DNA of 64,000 nt from Balaenoptera acutorostrata. Taxonomy: Eukaryota > Chordata > Mammalia > Artiodactyla > Balaenopteridae. The DNA lies in NCBI RefSeq assembly GCF_949987535.1, contig NC_080079.1, forward strand, positions 58,645,613 to 58,709,612. Direction: 5' to 3'. The first letter of the stretch is position 1; each line of letters begins with the position of its first letter. Positions 37,701 through 51,400 of the stretch are shown here, piece by piece. Below the pieces are notes generated by a model. That model searched no databases. It was given only the letters and a program-made list of their open reading frames with translations, and was not told the DNA's origin. The translations under genes and the position numbers were made by a program.

Positions 37701-38639
37701 TTAATTATTTGCCAAGAGGTGAGCCTGCCACGCGGAGTACAGACCTATGAGATTTGACAACTGACACTTATTTTCTTCTTCTTCACCCACTCTTACAAAC
37801 TAGCCATACTAGTTATAAAAGCTTTTAGGAAAAAATGGGGTGCAGAAGCAAAAAAAATATCCTTGAGATTGAGGAATCTAATGATTTAAGTTTACTTCTG
37901 GAAATTGGGAAAGGATTGCCATTATTCAGGTGTGGAAGAGGAAAACCTCCTTATCTAGTTCCTGGACCCTCACCTTTTCCAGGAGTACCCCTGAAACTGG
38001 GGTCACCTGAGAGAGGCAAGTGTGAGGGTAAATGAGACTGAAGCCCCTCCAGGTCTTCTGGGAGAGAAGGTTGTGCCCCCGTCCAAACTGTGAGGCACAA
38101 AAGCTGGAAACAGCAGCACAGCACCACGCATGGGGGCTGGGAGCACAGCGGCACCATCGATCACAGGTACCTCCCAGATAGCAAATATAATATGAAGCTC
38201 CCATTTGTGTAATTCTATTTCCTATTGCATCTCTCACTAATGAATGTCACAAATACCAGGCAGTCCAAAAAACAAATTACCTCCTGTATTAGGGAGTGCA
38301 ATATGTCTCATTTCAGTGCTTTATGGTATTCACAAATACATGCTGACACAATCAGCCTCGACGCCAGCCTGTAATTTTCCACGGTGTGTGATGTGTCAAG
38401 AGCAAATGCTGGCAGTTAGGGGATTTCGAATAGATGAAGACTGCAGAAACCCACAGAAAGGACATCGGAGGTTTGAAGGAAACTAAACAAGTTTTGTAAA
38501 AATGGAAAAGTAGATTATGATGATCTAGTATTGAGTTTGCACCCTCTGCTGCAAAAAAGCAACGGAAGAAGTTAATGGATTGTAGCTCAGAGAAACCTTC
38601 AGATGCAGTGTTTTAGGAAGAGAGGAGTGAAAGCCTCCA

Positions 38640-39450
38640 AGCATTCTCATACTCCTTCACTTATCAAATGTGCGTAGGTCACTCACTTCTGAGACCACTC
38701 TGTACTAGGCGCCAGGGAAGCAGTGGTGAACAGTGGGGAGAAGATGCTGCTCTCATGGGCTCACATTCTGGGGAGGAGAGAACTGCAGTTTGGTTTATTC
38801 GTGGTGCAAAGAATTAATGCAGCTGCCGCTGATTTAGATTGGGGATAAGTGACGGCTGCTCTGAGGGAGAAAGATTTGAGCAGAGATGGAGGTGATGGGA
38901 AAGAATCCATCATACAGGGATCAGAAGGGAAGAGGAGACACGGTGGGAACAATTTTGTCGTGTTCAGGGAACCTAGGGGAAGAAAGTGGGCTAGGTGAGG
39001 TTAGAGGGAAAGGCAGGGGCTCGTTTCCATAGGACTTTTTACAGAGGTTGTGTTCGTATAAAATGGAGTCATGGGTGGTTTTAAGCTGGGGGTGATGTAG
39101 TCTGATTTATGTAATTAAGAGGTGTTTCCATCTGCGTGGTAGAGGATAGGATGTGGTGGGGTGGGAGAGGAGGCCAACAGACTCACGGACTGCTGCATAG
39201 TTTAGGTGGGACATGATAGCTTGGGTTAGATTGGTGAGTGGAGGTGGAGAGAAGTAAGGGCCATTCAGGATATATTTTAGATAGTCTGTAGGACCCACTG
39301 ATGAACTGGATATAAGAAGTGAGGGGAAGAAGAGAAATCGAAAATGGAGCCTAGATTTGGAGCTTATGCAGTTGGGGGGATGGTGACTCCATCTTACTGA
39401 GATGGGGAAAACGGGGGAAAGAGCAAGTTTGAGGTGGTAGGAAATCAATT
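38640..39450 (-). repeat. L2 LINE relic
   Basis: Reversed L2 landmarks: 'ctgtactaggcgccagggaagcagtggtgaacagtgg', 'ctgctctcatgggctcacattctgggg', 'atggagtcatgggtggttttaagctgggggtgatgtagtctgatttatg', 'tggaggtggagagaagtaaggg' and 'atttggagcttatgcag'. Long but diverged, up to 800 bp. Confidence 0.75.
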
Positions 39451-39574
39451 CTATTTGGACTAGGATAAGCAGGCAGTACCTACTAAACACGCACATGGAG
39501 ATGTCATAAAGCCAGCGGGACCTGAGATTCTGGCATTCTGGGAAAAGGTGAGGGCTGGAGATGTAAATTTGGGT

Positions 39575-39960
39575 GCTGTATCAGTGAGGGTCCTGGCGAG
39601 AAACAGATGACACACTTAAATGGGAAAAGGGAGAAGAGTTTTATGAAGGATCCATATAAAGCTGTGGGCAGAGAGTTAAGGGAAACTAATAAGGGATGGC
39701 AAAGCACCCCAGAGGTAGCAACAGAGGGGAGCCACTCTCAGCCCTGGATCTGCAGACTCGAGGGGAAGGAGGGCTATCAGAACCCGGAGAGAGAGATTGT
39801 AGTGTAGGAAAGGCTGCCTGGCAGGAGCCGTATCCTTCAGTAGAGAAATGTCACTACTACCATTTCATGACCACCCTCCAGTCTCCTTGTGTCCCCTCCC
39901 ATTGGCCAAACAACTGGAGAACCTGAGGACAAGGAGATCCTGAAGGCCAGCCTTGCAGGA
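39575..39960. repeat. Old interspersed repeat, family unassigned
   Basis: 'gtatcagtgagggtcctggcgagaaacagatgacacacttaaatggg', 'gctgtgggcagagagttaagggaaactaataagggatggc' and 'cccattggccaaacaactggagaacctgaggacaaggagatcctg' recall a repeat common in mammalian introns. I cannot set its family by eye. Confidence 0.5.
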
Positions 39961-40499
39961 TGCAGATCTGGTCTTGATGATGCATGGGGCCAGGTCACCA
40001 GCTGTTTGGAGAAGGGGTGGGAGGAGAGGGAGTGGTGAGGAGGGCAGAGGGGATTGACATGGGAGGAGAAGGTACGGGGGGTGGGGGGGAATCCCGAAGA
40101 GCGTGAAAAGGCCCCCGGAATCCACAGCCATGGATTTCAAGTGAGATCAGTCGGCACAGAGGTGTGTCCTTTCCCCAGCAATGCTCAGCTGCTTGGGTGC
40201 AGGTGTGCAGTAGGGCGGGGCTTTGCCAGGTGAGCATGAGAGGCAGAGATGCATGGGGAAGAGAATGGTGCCTGCAGAGAAGTGCCACTTGGCAAAAATC
40301 AGCTGGAGCTTAGGTACTCTGCTCCCTTCAGTTGTGGGGGGGGGGCGGTGTCTCCAGGTCACCACTCCTTAACTTTACCTGTCTGGCCCTTCGAATAGTT
40401 CACTTTCAGAATCCAGCTTTAATTCATGAAGTAATCATACTTTATCTTTTCAATAGTCTATTCAGACTCATCATCCTCTCACTACCTCTTTAGTAGAGA

Positions 40500-40740
40500 T
40501 GTGTTAAGACCTTGGGCTCTGGCACTAGACTGTGGATTTGAATCCTGGCTCTGCCACTCTTAGCTGTGTGACCTTGGGCAGGCCACTTAACCTCTCTGTG
40601 CTTCAGTTTCCTTATCTGTAAAACAGAGATAATAATATCTCCTTCAAAGGATTGTTCGAGGACCAAATATGTTAATACTTATAAAATGCTTAGAACAGCT
40701 CCTGGCCTATAATCTGTGCTCTCTAAATGCTAGCTGTTAT
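40500..40740 (+). repeat. MIR SINE, nearly complete
   Basis: The full MIR order is preserved: 'ggctctggcactagactgtggatttgaatcctggctctgccactcttagctgtgtgaccttggg', 'cttaacctctctgtgcttcagtttccttatctgtaaaac', 'aataatatctccttcaaaggattgttcgagg', then 'gcttagaacagctcctggcc'. Confidence 0.93.
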
Positions 40741-41449
40741 TTTGGTTACAATTATTATTATGTATAGCATCAAATGGGGGAGAAAATGGCCAAAGGAAGT
40801 GGAAGCAAAATCACTTCCTCCTTTCCTGTCCTTCCCCTTTCAAGGCAGGTCATCACCGATTGGGTTCTTAGCCACATTGTCACTCAGACAAGCAGTCAGC
40901 TACCTTTCCTTTTTTTGCAAGATGGATGAGAACTGGCATTTAAATAGTGGGTGAGCTGCTAGGTTGGAAAGAACTTTGGGCTTGGATTTAGAAGTCCTGG
41001 AGCCGGCCAAGGTCCAGACAGAATGACTTTGGGCAGGTCACAACAACCTCCCCAGTTTACAGATGAGGACACTGAGTCCCAGGGACTTTGACTGCAAGAT
41101 CTGCAAGACCTCTCCCAGATCCCAGAGTCTTAATGTTGCTTTCCAACCAGTGCCAGCCATAAATAAAGTCCCGTGAAAAACAAAAAGGAACCAAGAAGAA
41201 AATGGTCAAGAACTGTGTTTATTTCTTTATAGCCCGGGTCAAGGAAAGACTGTGTTTATCCCCGGCATTCAGTCGCATGTTGGGAATGGTGAAGGCGGTG
41301 AGCCAAGGATTTTGTTAATGCCCTCATCCAGAGGGCTGTTCCAATGAATTTTATCACAGTATCCCCCAGTTTTGAAAGGACACAGGCCCCCAGTGCTGTT
41401 CTTCTAGGCCCTGTGCATTTTATTTTGTTTCATCTATTCCTGTGCATTT

Positions 41450-41769
41450 CATTTTTTATTTTTTAATTAATTAATTAATGTATGTATGTATTTATCTATT
41501 TACTTATGGCTGCGTTGGGTCTTCATTGCTGGGCGCGGGCTTTCTCTAGTTGCAACGAGCGGGGGCTACTCTTCCTTGAGGTGCGCGGGCTTCTCATTGC
41601 GGTGGCTTCTCTTGTTGCAGAGCATGGGCTCTAGAGCACAGGCTTCAGTAGTTGTGGCACACGGGCCTAGTTGCTCCACGGCATGAGGGATCTTCCCGGA
41701 CCAGGGATCGAACCCGTGTCCCCTGCGCTGGCAGGCAGATTCTTAACCACTGCGCCACCAGGGAAGTCC
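41450..41769 (-). mobile_element. CHR-type SINE, full length, left arm of inverted pair
   Basis: Its T-rich tail (aattaattaattaatg...) is on the left and its head, ccaccagggaagtc, on the right. The 16-bp target-site duplication ctattcctgtgcattt lies at 41434-41449 and 41770-41785 and is perfect. The B-box region (gatcgaacccg) is intact. A second SINE in opposite orientation begins 30 bp beyond. Confidence 0.95.
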
Positions 41770-41798
41770 CTATTCCTGTGCATTTTAAATAGTACACC

Positions 41799-42095
41799 GG
41801 GGCTTCCCTGGTGGCGCAGTGGTTGAGAATCTGCCTGCCAATGCAGGGGGACACGGGTTCGAGCCCTGGTCCGGGAAGGTCCCACATGCCGCGGAGCAAC
41901 TAGGCCCGTGAGCCACAACTACTCAGCCTGCGCGTCTGGAGCCTGTGCTCCGCAACAAGAGAGGCCGCGACAGTGAGAGGCCCACACACTGCGATGAAGG
42001 GTGGCCCCCGCTCACTGCAACTAGAGAAAGCCCTCGCACAGAAACGAAGACCCAACACAGCCAAAAATAAATAAATAAATAAATGAATTAAAAAA
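41799..42095 (+). mobile_element. CHR-type SINE, full length, right arm of inverted pair
   Basis: Starts ggggcttccctggtggcgcag, has B box gggttcgagccc, and ends in cagccaaaaataaataaat plus an A-run. The target-site duplication is imperfect, aaatagtacacc at 41787-41798 and aaatagtgctcc at 42096-42107, which suggests an older insertion than its neighbour. Head-to-head with the copy at 41450, it can form a stem of almost 300 bp. Confidence 0.93.
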
Positions 42096-42919
42096 AAATA
42101 GTGCTCCAATGACCTTGTTTTGTCTCATCCAGAATATCTCCGACACAGCCAATGGACTTTGTAATCATATATTAACATTTGAGTCACAGGAGAGGATTTT
42201 CTTGTTGGTTGCTTCCTCTGGGTCTCCTTCTATCCAACCCAATCCTATAATACCCTCTGCCCACCCCATCCAAGGGGTCACATGAGCTGTGCTCCTTAGT
42301 AAGAAGAAAACCTTCAGTGATGATGTGTTCTCAGGCCTGGATGATATGGGAGTGGGTCCAGCCAATTTGGGAGTAAATATGCGCTATGATACCCCAGAAG
42401 GAATTTGACAGAGGGCCCCTTTGACTTTCCCTTTCCACCTTCCTCCTCAACCTCTCTCGCTCTGGCTGACAAGAGAAGGTGCTTTCCAAGTGAGTAGGCT
42501 AATATTTTTATTTGACTGAGGAATGTCATCCTTGTGCCCCTTTAATACCTATTTGACCAGACCGTGAGGATGTCGGCGATGTATTTAACTTCCCGCCAAG
42601 GGCCCAGGGCTGGTTGCCCATGTGTTCTGATGAGCGGCATTTAGAGCTGTTCTCCAAAATGAAAGAGGAGCGAGCAGATGTGGTGTGTCACGTCAGCAAT
42701 CTCTCTCCCAGCTCCTTTTCAAATAAAAGTTTATGAAGAGAAGCACTGACTCAAATCGCAGAATCCTATGTTTGAAATAAATGGTCTCGCAACAAACATT
42801 TCCGTCTGTAAACGTCTAAACCTTTCAGAAGATTAAAGGAAATTAGTGCTGGCGTGTTTCATTAATTTGGCACCATGGTGGAGGAAATGTGGTCCTCATT
42901 TCACTTGGGTGGATTATGA

Positions 42920-43033
<114 letters not shown>

Positions 43034-43874
43034 TAGTGTTTCTTTCCCCCTTCCCTCCCTCTTTCCTTCCTTTTATCCCCAAATTCATTTCCCTTCTCCT
43101 TTTCCTTTTAAAGAAACACTAAACATCAAGAGGTTCTTGAATATGTTTATGTTTCACCCTGCAGTTTAAAGAGACATGAAATTAATACCTGTCCTCACTT
43201 GATCAGAGCAGAGGATGGAAAATCACCACCATCAACACCTCGGCGTGAACCTCATGCCTAATCCCCACTTCTTGACTCTGAAGGGATGCCTAGGTAGATG
43301 TGTCCAGTCAAACAGAGCAAATGCAGTGTATGAGAGAGAAGGAGGGCAGCCAAGGCCCTGGAGGAGGGAGTGGTTTTGCATAGTGATTTCCGGTGGATGA
43401 GAGGCTGTCAAGTGGAAAGATGGCCGTGCTAGGGCCGACTGGAAACTGGGTCTGAGGATTCGGTCTCCCAAACGGGAGCTGACTCTCTTCGCATTTGGGA
43501 TCCCTGCCAGTTTGGGTACCAAAGGCCAGAGTTTTCAATTGTGATACCCTCAGATTGGCCCAAGGAAGGAACTTGGTCATCACCAATGGGCTTTATTTGC
43601 CATTGCCCCAGTGACTGACCTCAAACACCACTGCTCTTTGGGATAGACTAGATTGGGCTTGATAGCTCCTGACATATCGTCTCAGACTCCTTACAAAGCA
43701 GCTTGACACTGGGACTTCTTGAGAAGGATATGGTAAATCAGGAATGGTGGATGGTGAGCTCTCGAAAAACTAGGGCTTCAAGTGAGGTTTGCAGTCATTA
43801 TGTTGCATTGCCTAATAGAATTTGTTCACAACCCTGGAGAAAACAACGATAGTGATGCCTTCCTTCCCATGGTG

Positions 43875-44060
43875 ATTTAATGTTCCCAAAGCTCTTTATG
43901 ATTGTTATTTTTGTTGTTCCTCACCATAACCCTGCGTAATTGGCAGATGGTGTTATTAATCCCGTTTTACAAAAAGAGGAAAGTGAGGCTCCAAGTTCCA
44001 TGGGAGGATGAGATTGCTGAGAGTCACATAGATCCAGCAGACAGGGGTTCAGGCTCACCC
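43875..44060 (-). repeat. MIR SINE relic
   Basis: 'ctcaccataaccctgcgtaattggcagatggtgttattaatcccgttttacaaaaagaggaaagtgaggctcc' and 'gctgagagtcacatagatccagcag' are reversed MIR. Confidence 0.85.
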
Positions 44061-44959
44061 AAAGGCTTCTCTTGGTGCTGTGCCCTAGTCTTTTTTCTAA
44101 GAGAGAAGGGCACGGTGGGTGAGATTGGGTCTGATGAGTAAGAACCCAACTATAAAGGATCACCCCATAAAATACTTTATCGCAAGCACACACCAGACAG
44201 AAGAGCACCATTCCTGAGATACGATGACCGGAGCAAGAGCTTCTTTCACAGAAGCCGTAAAGGGGAGCACAGGAAATACAAAATCAGTGAGACATCAACA
44301 TCACTCTGCTGGAGCATGGAGGAGACACTCAGCCTCGTGGGTAAATACCCAGAGAAACACTCTTGGTCTAGAGCAGTTTCTGTAGAAATCTTCTTGGGCT
44401 GGTTCCCAAGCTTGGGGCAGCTTAGGTCCGCTGTTTTGCTCCCCCTTCTCCACTGACTTAACGCACATGGCCCCCTCCACCCAGCTCTGACACCTCACCA
44501 AAATGAGTATCCATATGTCAGGACAGGAACCTCTAACTTCTTGGGGCCTAAGAACTCTCCAGTTCTGACAACCTACCAGGAAGAGCATCCAAGGGCCTAT
44601 AAAGGCACAGAACAAACTCACTCCCCAACCAATCCCCCAAACTCCGAACTCAAAAGGCCCCTCTCATCAGGCAGTGCTCCCAGCCCAGCTCAGTTATCTG
44701 TAAACACAGAAACACATTTCAGCTGACCAGGCATCACCCAGATCACTTCCATCAGAAGGAACACAACATCCCAAGGCAGAAGGACATGAGAGAGAGTAAC
44801 AAATACAAGAGGATGAACCCATGTCAGAAAACACTTGTAGTGGAGAGGGTTGGGGAATGTAGGAGAGTATTGAGGCCAATAACCCTTAACCAGATATTTG
44901 CCAGAGAACCTGGCCCCATGGGGGTATCAGTGAAATGACAAGGCTACTTTCACGTGTTG

Positions 44960-45480
44960 ATCGGTCATTCACATATATTTGAGTGCCTTCTTTGTGCAAG
45001 GCGCTATTCTGGGTGCTAGGGATGGAGCAGTGAACGAGATAGTCCCTGCCCTCCTGAAGCCTTCACTCTAGTGAATGGAGACATGCAATGATCACAGAAA
45101 TAATTAAATGCCTTCAGACAGAGACAAGTGCTGTGAAGAGAGAGGAGACTGCCTGAGGGTGTGAGGGACCTTGTAGGGATGCTGCTTCAGCTAGAAAGGT
45201 CTGGAAGACCTCCTTTGAGAGGTGACACTGAAGCTGAGACTCAGTCCAGGTAGACAGAAGAGCAAGGGCTAAAGGTAGGGATAAGTTAGTGGTGTTCGAG
45301 GTAAGGCAGGAAGGCCAGTGGGGCTGGTGGGATTGGGGAGAGGGTGGTAGGAGACGAGGTCAAAAAGGCAGACAGGGACCATGGGAAGAAACGGGGTTTT
45401 AGTGCTATGATAAATACCGCCATTGGAAGAGTTTAAATGAGTTAATGACATCATCAGTTCTTATTTGAAAGGATCTCCCT
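44960..45480 (-). repeat. L2 LINE relic
   Basis: 'tatttgagtgccttctttgtgcaaggcgctattctgggtgctagggatggagcagtgaacgag', 'tccctgccctcctgaagccttcactctagtg', 'caagtgctgtgaagag', 'ctggaagacctcctttgagaggtgacactgaagctgagac', then 'aggaaggccagtggggctgg'. Reversed L2 over about 500 bp. Confidence 0.87.
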
Positions 45481-48400
45481 GGTGACTGGACAGAGAACAG
45501 GCTCTAGGGAGGCACGAGTGGAAATGGCAGGAGGAAGAGCGAGCGTCTCTGACTCCTGCTCTGATGCTGGAATGTTCCTCACAGGGCACTATCTATAGTA
45601 GAACCCAGCAGACTGGTTTTTAAGTCCCTAGAAATGAGGATTTGACCTCTAGGATATTTTTCCATCTTGGTTCCAGGCAAGCAAACGGCAGCTGACTTTA
45701 ACTTTATCCTGGAGAGAGAGGCACGTAATTGTTTGAAATAATTCTGCTCTCCTCATTACCTTTAACGTTGGTTCAGCTAGTGAATCGAATGATCTCTCCG
45801 TCCTGCGCGGTACAGATTGCTACAAAAGGACTGTCTCTGCAAAGCCAAGCCAGTGTGACAGGGTCTTGCTCTCTCTCTCTGCACCCCTCTCCCCTCCTTG
45901 GGCTCCTTGTCTTATAGAGGCCCTCAGCTGTGAGGTTAATGTTTGATAACAATCAGAATTGTCCAAATATCATTCTTCCTCATTAAAAGGTCATAGCCTC
46001 TGTGTTACAGAGGGCGGGTTGCGGATGTGGATGTGTAAATTGTGGTTCGAATAAAACGAATGATTAAACATGAACGTCCTAGGGCATACCAGGCAGGTTA
46101 GGAAATTGGCGAAGATAGATTTTGGTTGCAAAGAAACTTTTGTTAGCAGCAGAGCTAGAATGATTAATAATGCGGGGCGGGGGGGTTCCTGCCTTTGAAT
46201 GCACATTGCCTGGTGCCCTAAGTTGGAGAGGGCAGCCGACCCATAGTCAACTGCCCGAACCTGTTAGGCCAGGTATTAATAATTCACCCTGGAATGATAA
46301 GTTTCCGGGAGGGCAGAGCTGATGACATCAGTGGTCTTTATCTACAGTTTTCTAACCCTCCCCTCCCAACCTGGCTTTTCCCTTTCCGAATAACCCTCCA
46401 CCCAGCCCCCGACCTCCCCATTCACCTTCATTCAACAGCCTTAAACATCTCGTGTCATACTATCTGGAGAAATATCAAGTGTGCGCACTCCATTTTTGGA
46501 AATTCTCTGGTAGTATAGTTTAACTTTTGCATTTTTTCCCATTTCTTCATAGTTCTCCATCAAGGAAGAGAGTCAAACTCAGCTGTCTGGCCAAGGAGCA
46601 AGTTCTCAGAATCTACTATTTACCTATTTTCTTCTTCTGTATAACAAACCCAGTCTAATGATTTACATTTTCTCCCCCAGCCTCTAAATATTTGCCAAAA
46701 GGTGGACTCCTAGGGGACAAGTCATGTCTAAATTGCTGTGTTTGAAGGAATTTTCTTTAACTTCTAATCATTGACATATTTTTGATTTATTTTCTTTCTC
46801 TTTGCTGCCTTGGAATACTACCCCTACTCTATTTTAACTGCACACTGGTAGTGATATATTGTGAGTAAAACGGGTTCCCAGCAGCCCGGAGTCCAGTTCC
46901 CCCTGTCTTTCTCTAGAAGAGATACTTCTTTTATTTTCTGTACAGTTGCAGTTTCTTTTTTCTTTTGGTATTTATGTTGCATGTAGCAGTGACATCATGC
47001 CCCAACTCGGTCTGCAGAGTAGCCTGGTGCTGGAGAACCCTGCGAGCAGGGAACCCCTCTCTGTTCATCCACTTGCCCCCCCACCCAACCCCCACCAAGC
47101 CTCTTACCAGCTTCTGGCGCTGTCTTATTTTTCCACTTGAAAATAAGACCTTAACAACAGTGTTTCTCTTGAAGGCCTTGTCTCAGGACCTTTAGGGGAC
47201 ACTGAGTCAGCTGAGGTAATTACCACTAGCTCTAGATGCTTCGTCAATTGGGGTTCATTGTCATGCTTGCCTTTGATATATTATACTTGGTCTCCTCTGC
47301 TGTTAAGCTTGAATCCCTATCCTGAACGAAACACATATGCTACATATATATTCCCGTGTTGTGATATATATGATATGTACCAGTACTTTATATGTAAAAA
47401 TGCACATTTTTATATATAAGCGTGGTGATATTTTATAGAGAGAGTGATGTATTTATTACGCCATATGTGCCTCTCTATACGAGAACGTGCTTGAGAGAGA
47501 ATTAATTGGACACCCAGCTTTGGGACTGTGTAAGTATCTAAATTGCCTTACTGGAGACAAGTATTTCTACAGTGGTAATTATTTCCTATAGTCTATGAAG
47601 CACCTTGCTTTAAAATAAAATTTCTCCCTCAGTAATACCCACTAGGACATACCTAGTTCCTCTATGCGTGTTAGGCGTCTTGCAAGATCCATTTACTTGT
47701 TTAAGGAAGAAAAAGATGGCTTGAAGAGAACGTTCCATTGCATTAATGAGCTATGTAGAAGCCAGAATGAGTAAATATAAGTCTCTGAGCACGTCAGTTA
47801 CTCCAGGAATAGGACCATCTCTCCCAGCAAGATGTGGCAATTGACGAGGAGCTTGTAGGCCAGTATTTCTGTGTGTGACTTAGAGCAGTGCTGCTTTCAG
47901 CGGCACCAGCGATAAGCATCCGTCTTTACTCACCTACAAGAGACCCAACCTGTAGACCAGTCCAGCGGCCCTGGAGTTTGCAGGAGATGTCTCCACACCT
48001 GGTCCTCTCCTGCTCCTTTGCAGAAGAAGAGGCAAGTTGGTCATCTGGTTTGGGCTAGTCTTCACAGTTGGAGGGTGTGGAATGCTCAATGTACCAACAA
48101 AACAAAACAATGACCTTCTTCGGTTCAGAGCAAAATTCTGCCCAAATTGACTCCGTGGCTCCCCTTGTCTGCAGAACACCTTGAAAAATGACCTGAGGGC
48201 ATGAACCGCTTTCCTACCTGCAGAGCTGCCTACTGTATCTAATGATCTTTCAGAACTGGAGGGAAACCGTGACGTCAATCAACAAACAACTCTCGTGCCA
48301 AATTCCTCTGTCTTCTCCAGCCACAATATGGTATTGAGGGAGGATCAGCTAGTTTGGTGTGCTCTCTGCTGCTGACATTAACCAGCTTTTTCTTTCCCTT

Positions 48401-51400
48401 CTTTCCGTTCTTGGAAAACCACCTGAAAGGTCTTTCTCCTTCCTCCAGAAGCTAATCAGAGGAATTTTGCTAAGTGAAGACATCATTCCTCATTTATAGG
48501 ACTGGAAAGAATGCTCTTGGATTCCCACTGTCCCATCAAACAAATGCCTTCACCTTTCACCTCGGTGGACTTTTTCTTCCATGGATATTTTAACTTAAAA
48601 TTTTATTGCTGCCGAGAAATATGAAGAGCAGCTCCAGAGTTAAGGCTTGGAAATAATCCTTCCTTCATTGGGTTGATTTTAAACAGGAAGTTGTAATCTG
48701 ACAAGTGTCTGTGAATTGAATGGCAGGGTTTTTTTTTCCTTCTGCCCCCGGTCTTGCCTTGAATTGCGCCATTTGAAACCTAAAATATTTTTTCCCCAGC
48801 AGTTGGGAAATGCCACCTGAGCTTTTCAGTTCAGCACTGCTTTTGCTGCCCCTTCCAACCCACTCTGGAAATTAAGATTCTACAATTGGAAATTGGCTGA
48901 CAATTTGGTTGCTGGTGCAGGAGGCAGATGGAGCTGAGAGCAGGATGGCGTCCAGCTCCCTCTTCCATTCCAGGCTTGGCTCCGAAGGGCTAACCAGCAG
49001 AGAACCTGAACCTGACAACCGATTGTCAGTTTGACACAAGGAAAGAGCAGTAACTAAGCTACACCTCCAGCAGCCCCTTCTCTACAGGTTTTCTTTCTCA
49101 TGATTGAGACCTTTGAATATATAAGAAAAGTTGTCCAAGAGTACGTCTGAGAAATCCTCCAGTTCTCAGTCTTCCAATAAATGGCTTTGATGAAGTCCAT
49201 GAGGGAAATGCTTTTATTTTGTCTCTACAAATAGCACTAGGAAGTCATAATGGAAACATTGGATGAATATGCACTTCATCGTGGGGAAGGCAAGCACATT
49301 AAAGCTTTTTCTCAAACTGTATAACTGCTAGGACAGAGTTCTTGGAGGAGAAAGGTGAGACTCAGGGTCTAACTCTTGGCAACTGCATAACCTCTTTGCA
49401 TCTGTGGTGCCAGTCCAAGAACAAGAACCTGAGGATGTGGGCCAAGGAGAAAACTGAGTCTGCAGAGGCTTCTGTTTCTGCTTTCTCCGAGTTAAGTCGG
49501 CCAATGGGGGCAATTAATTGAGCGTAAAGTTCCAAGAGTACTAAGATGGAATGACAAGTGGCTGCAGCCTTAACGCCTCTCAGAGACACACTCTTGTCTG
49601 TTCCCTGTCTCAGGAAGCTACAGCAGGGCTTTAAGGAGACCCAGCCAGCTGGTGCTGAAGTGGTCCTGCTCTGCGGGCCGTGGCTGCAGAGCCGATGTGC
49701 TTGCAAGTTGCCACTTTTGACCAATCTAGCACCATGTCCTAGAACCTCTCTCGCCTTCATCTCCGCTCTTCCCCAAACATCTGCTGTGGATTGGGAGAAG
49801 CCATTGAATTGAAATGACACTGCACGTTTCAATTCTTAAGAGGCACACAGCGTCCTCTCCCAGCTAGTTCAGGTGCTCTGTTAACTAGCTGCTCTTCCAC
49901 ACAGATCCACTAGATGTCCTCACAGATCTACTTAGTATTACCATTGAGATCCTGGGGAAAACTCCCTTTTCTGAGGACTGAGATTGAGGAAGAGAGCATT
50001 GGGTGACTCGATAAAAAAGAAAATCAGCAAACACCAGAGGAGAGAGGGCACTTTATGTGGCCAGGGAGTAGATAGGAAACTTACTTCTGTTTTAAATAAA
50101 TACTGAAACTTTCAAAATTGCTCCTTGAAACCTAACCTTCCTTGGGAGTTTTAAGTGGCACTCCGATATCTGAAATTAACCTTCGAACCTACATCAGCTC
50201 TAGAAAAGGAAACAATCATGGAGACATGGAAATAAAATACCGGTGGTTCTGGATATCCACAATTCACTGAAACAAAACTGAAGGATTAGGAAGCAGAGAG
50301 CTTCGAGGAGGGGGATGAGGGATGGTATTTTCTGAAGTCGGAGGTCCACGACTTAATTTTGATATGATTTTATTTTACAACTTGAGAGTATAATTTTACA
50401 CACAGAGTATCCACTTCTCCTGGAACAGCTACCACCAGAGAGGCAAATCCTCATCCATTTTTAGTTAAAGAGCTTATTCGTGACTCATAAAATGGCCCAG
50501 AGGAAGGCTCTTCCTGGCTGGGACACACATCCTTCAAGCCTGATGGATCACAGCCAACAGATGGGAGGTCAGAACGGGCCTTACCTTTTAAGAAAGTGGA
50601 CCCAGAAGTATATAGGTGAAGACACCCGCTAGGGGCTCAGTGAAAATGGACTATTCCAGAAGTAAAGCAAAAGAGCCAACCTCGCAGTTGGTGGCACCTT
50701 GGTCTAGACATTGTAATAATTCACAAAGGTTTGTCAATGTGTGGGGCTCAATCATTTTTAACTGTTTCTGTCCTGTCTTTGAGCCTCTCATCCATCATTC
50801 TTGCTGATTTTTTTTTTTTTTTTTTCCTTTTTGTGGTGGTGCTTGTTTGTCTTATGAGATTTCTATTTTGGATTTGGTGTGACTGTAAAACTGATGACTG
50901 GGAAGGAATGAAGAGAAATAGCATGTTTTCTTTTTTATGCATATACTGCTTTGGAATGTGAGTGCTTACAATTAGCATTTAATCTTCTTATAGAAAATGG
51001 GTTTTTTTTGCTGCTTTGATTACCAATTTCAGCTTGTTCCTGCATGCTAACACTATGAAATTTTAGAACAATGCATGGTCTCCAGAAGAGCCAACAATAA
51101 CAATTGCAAACAGTCCCTGAGAGGCACTGGTTTGAAGTTGTGTTTCCTCCTGAACCCTTATCAAGTAGGAGGTTTCAATCACCCATTATGATGGGCTTAC
51201 CTCTGACAAAATCATTTTGAAAGTTATTCCACCCCCATCCTCCCTCCCCTTGTCCTTAAAGACGGTATATATATAAGAACTTTCTTTCCCTATAAATGTG
51301 TCAGAGTCTATTATTGTATATGAACCCAAAACGGCAGTATGGAAACGAAAACCAGGCACTGTTGCTAATGAGAAGCATAGCATTTCAGAGTTTGATGGGC

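Noticed and set aside
49362..49832. 156-residue open frame on the minus strand
   Set aside because: No motif, signal peptide or family resemblance. It lies in KCNMA1 intron.
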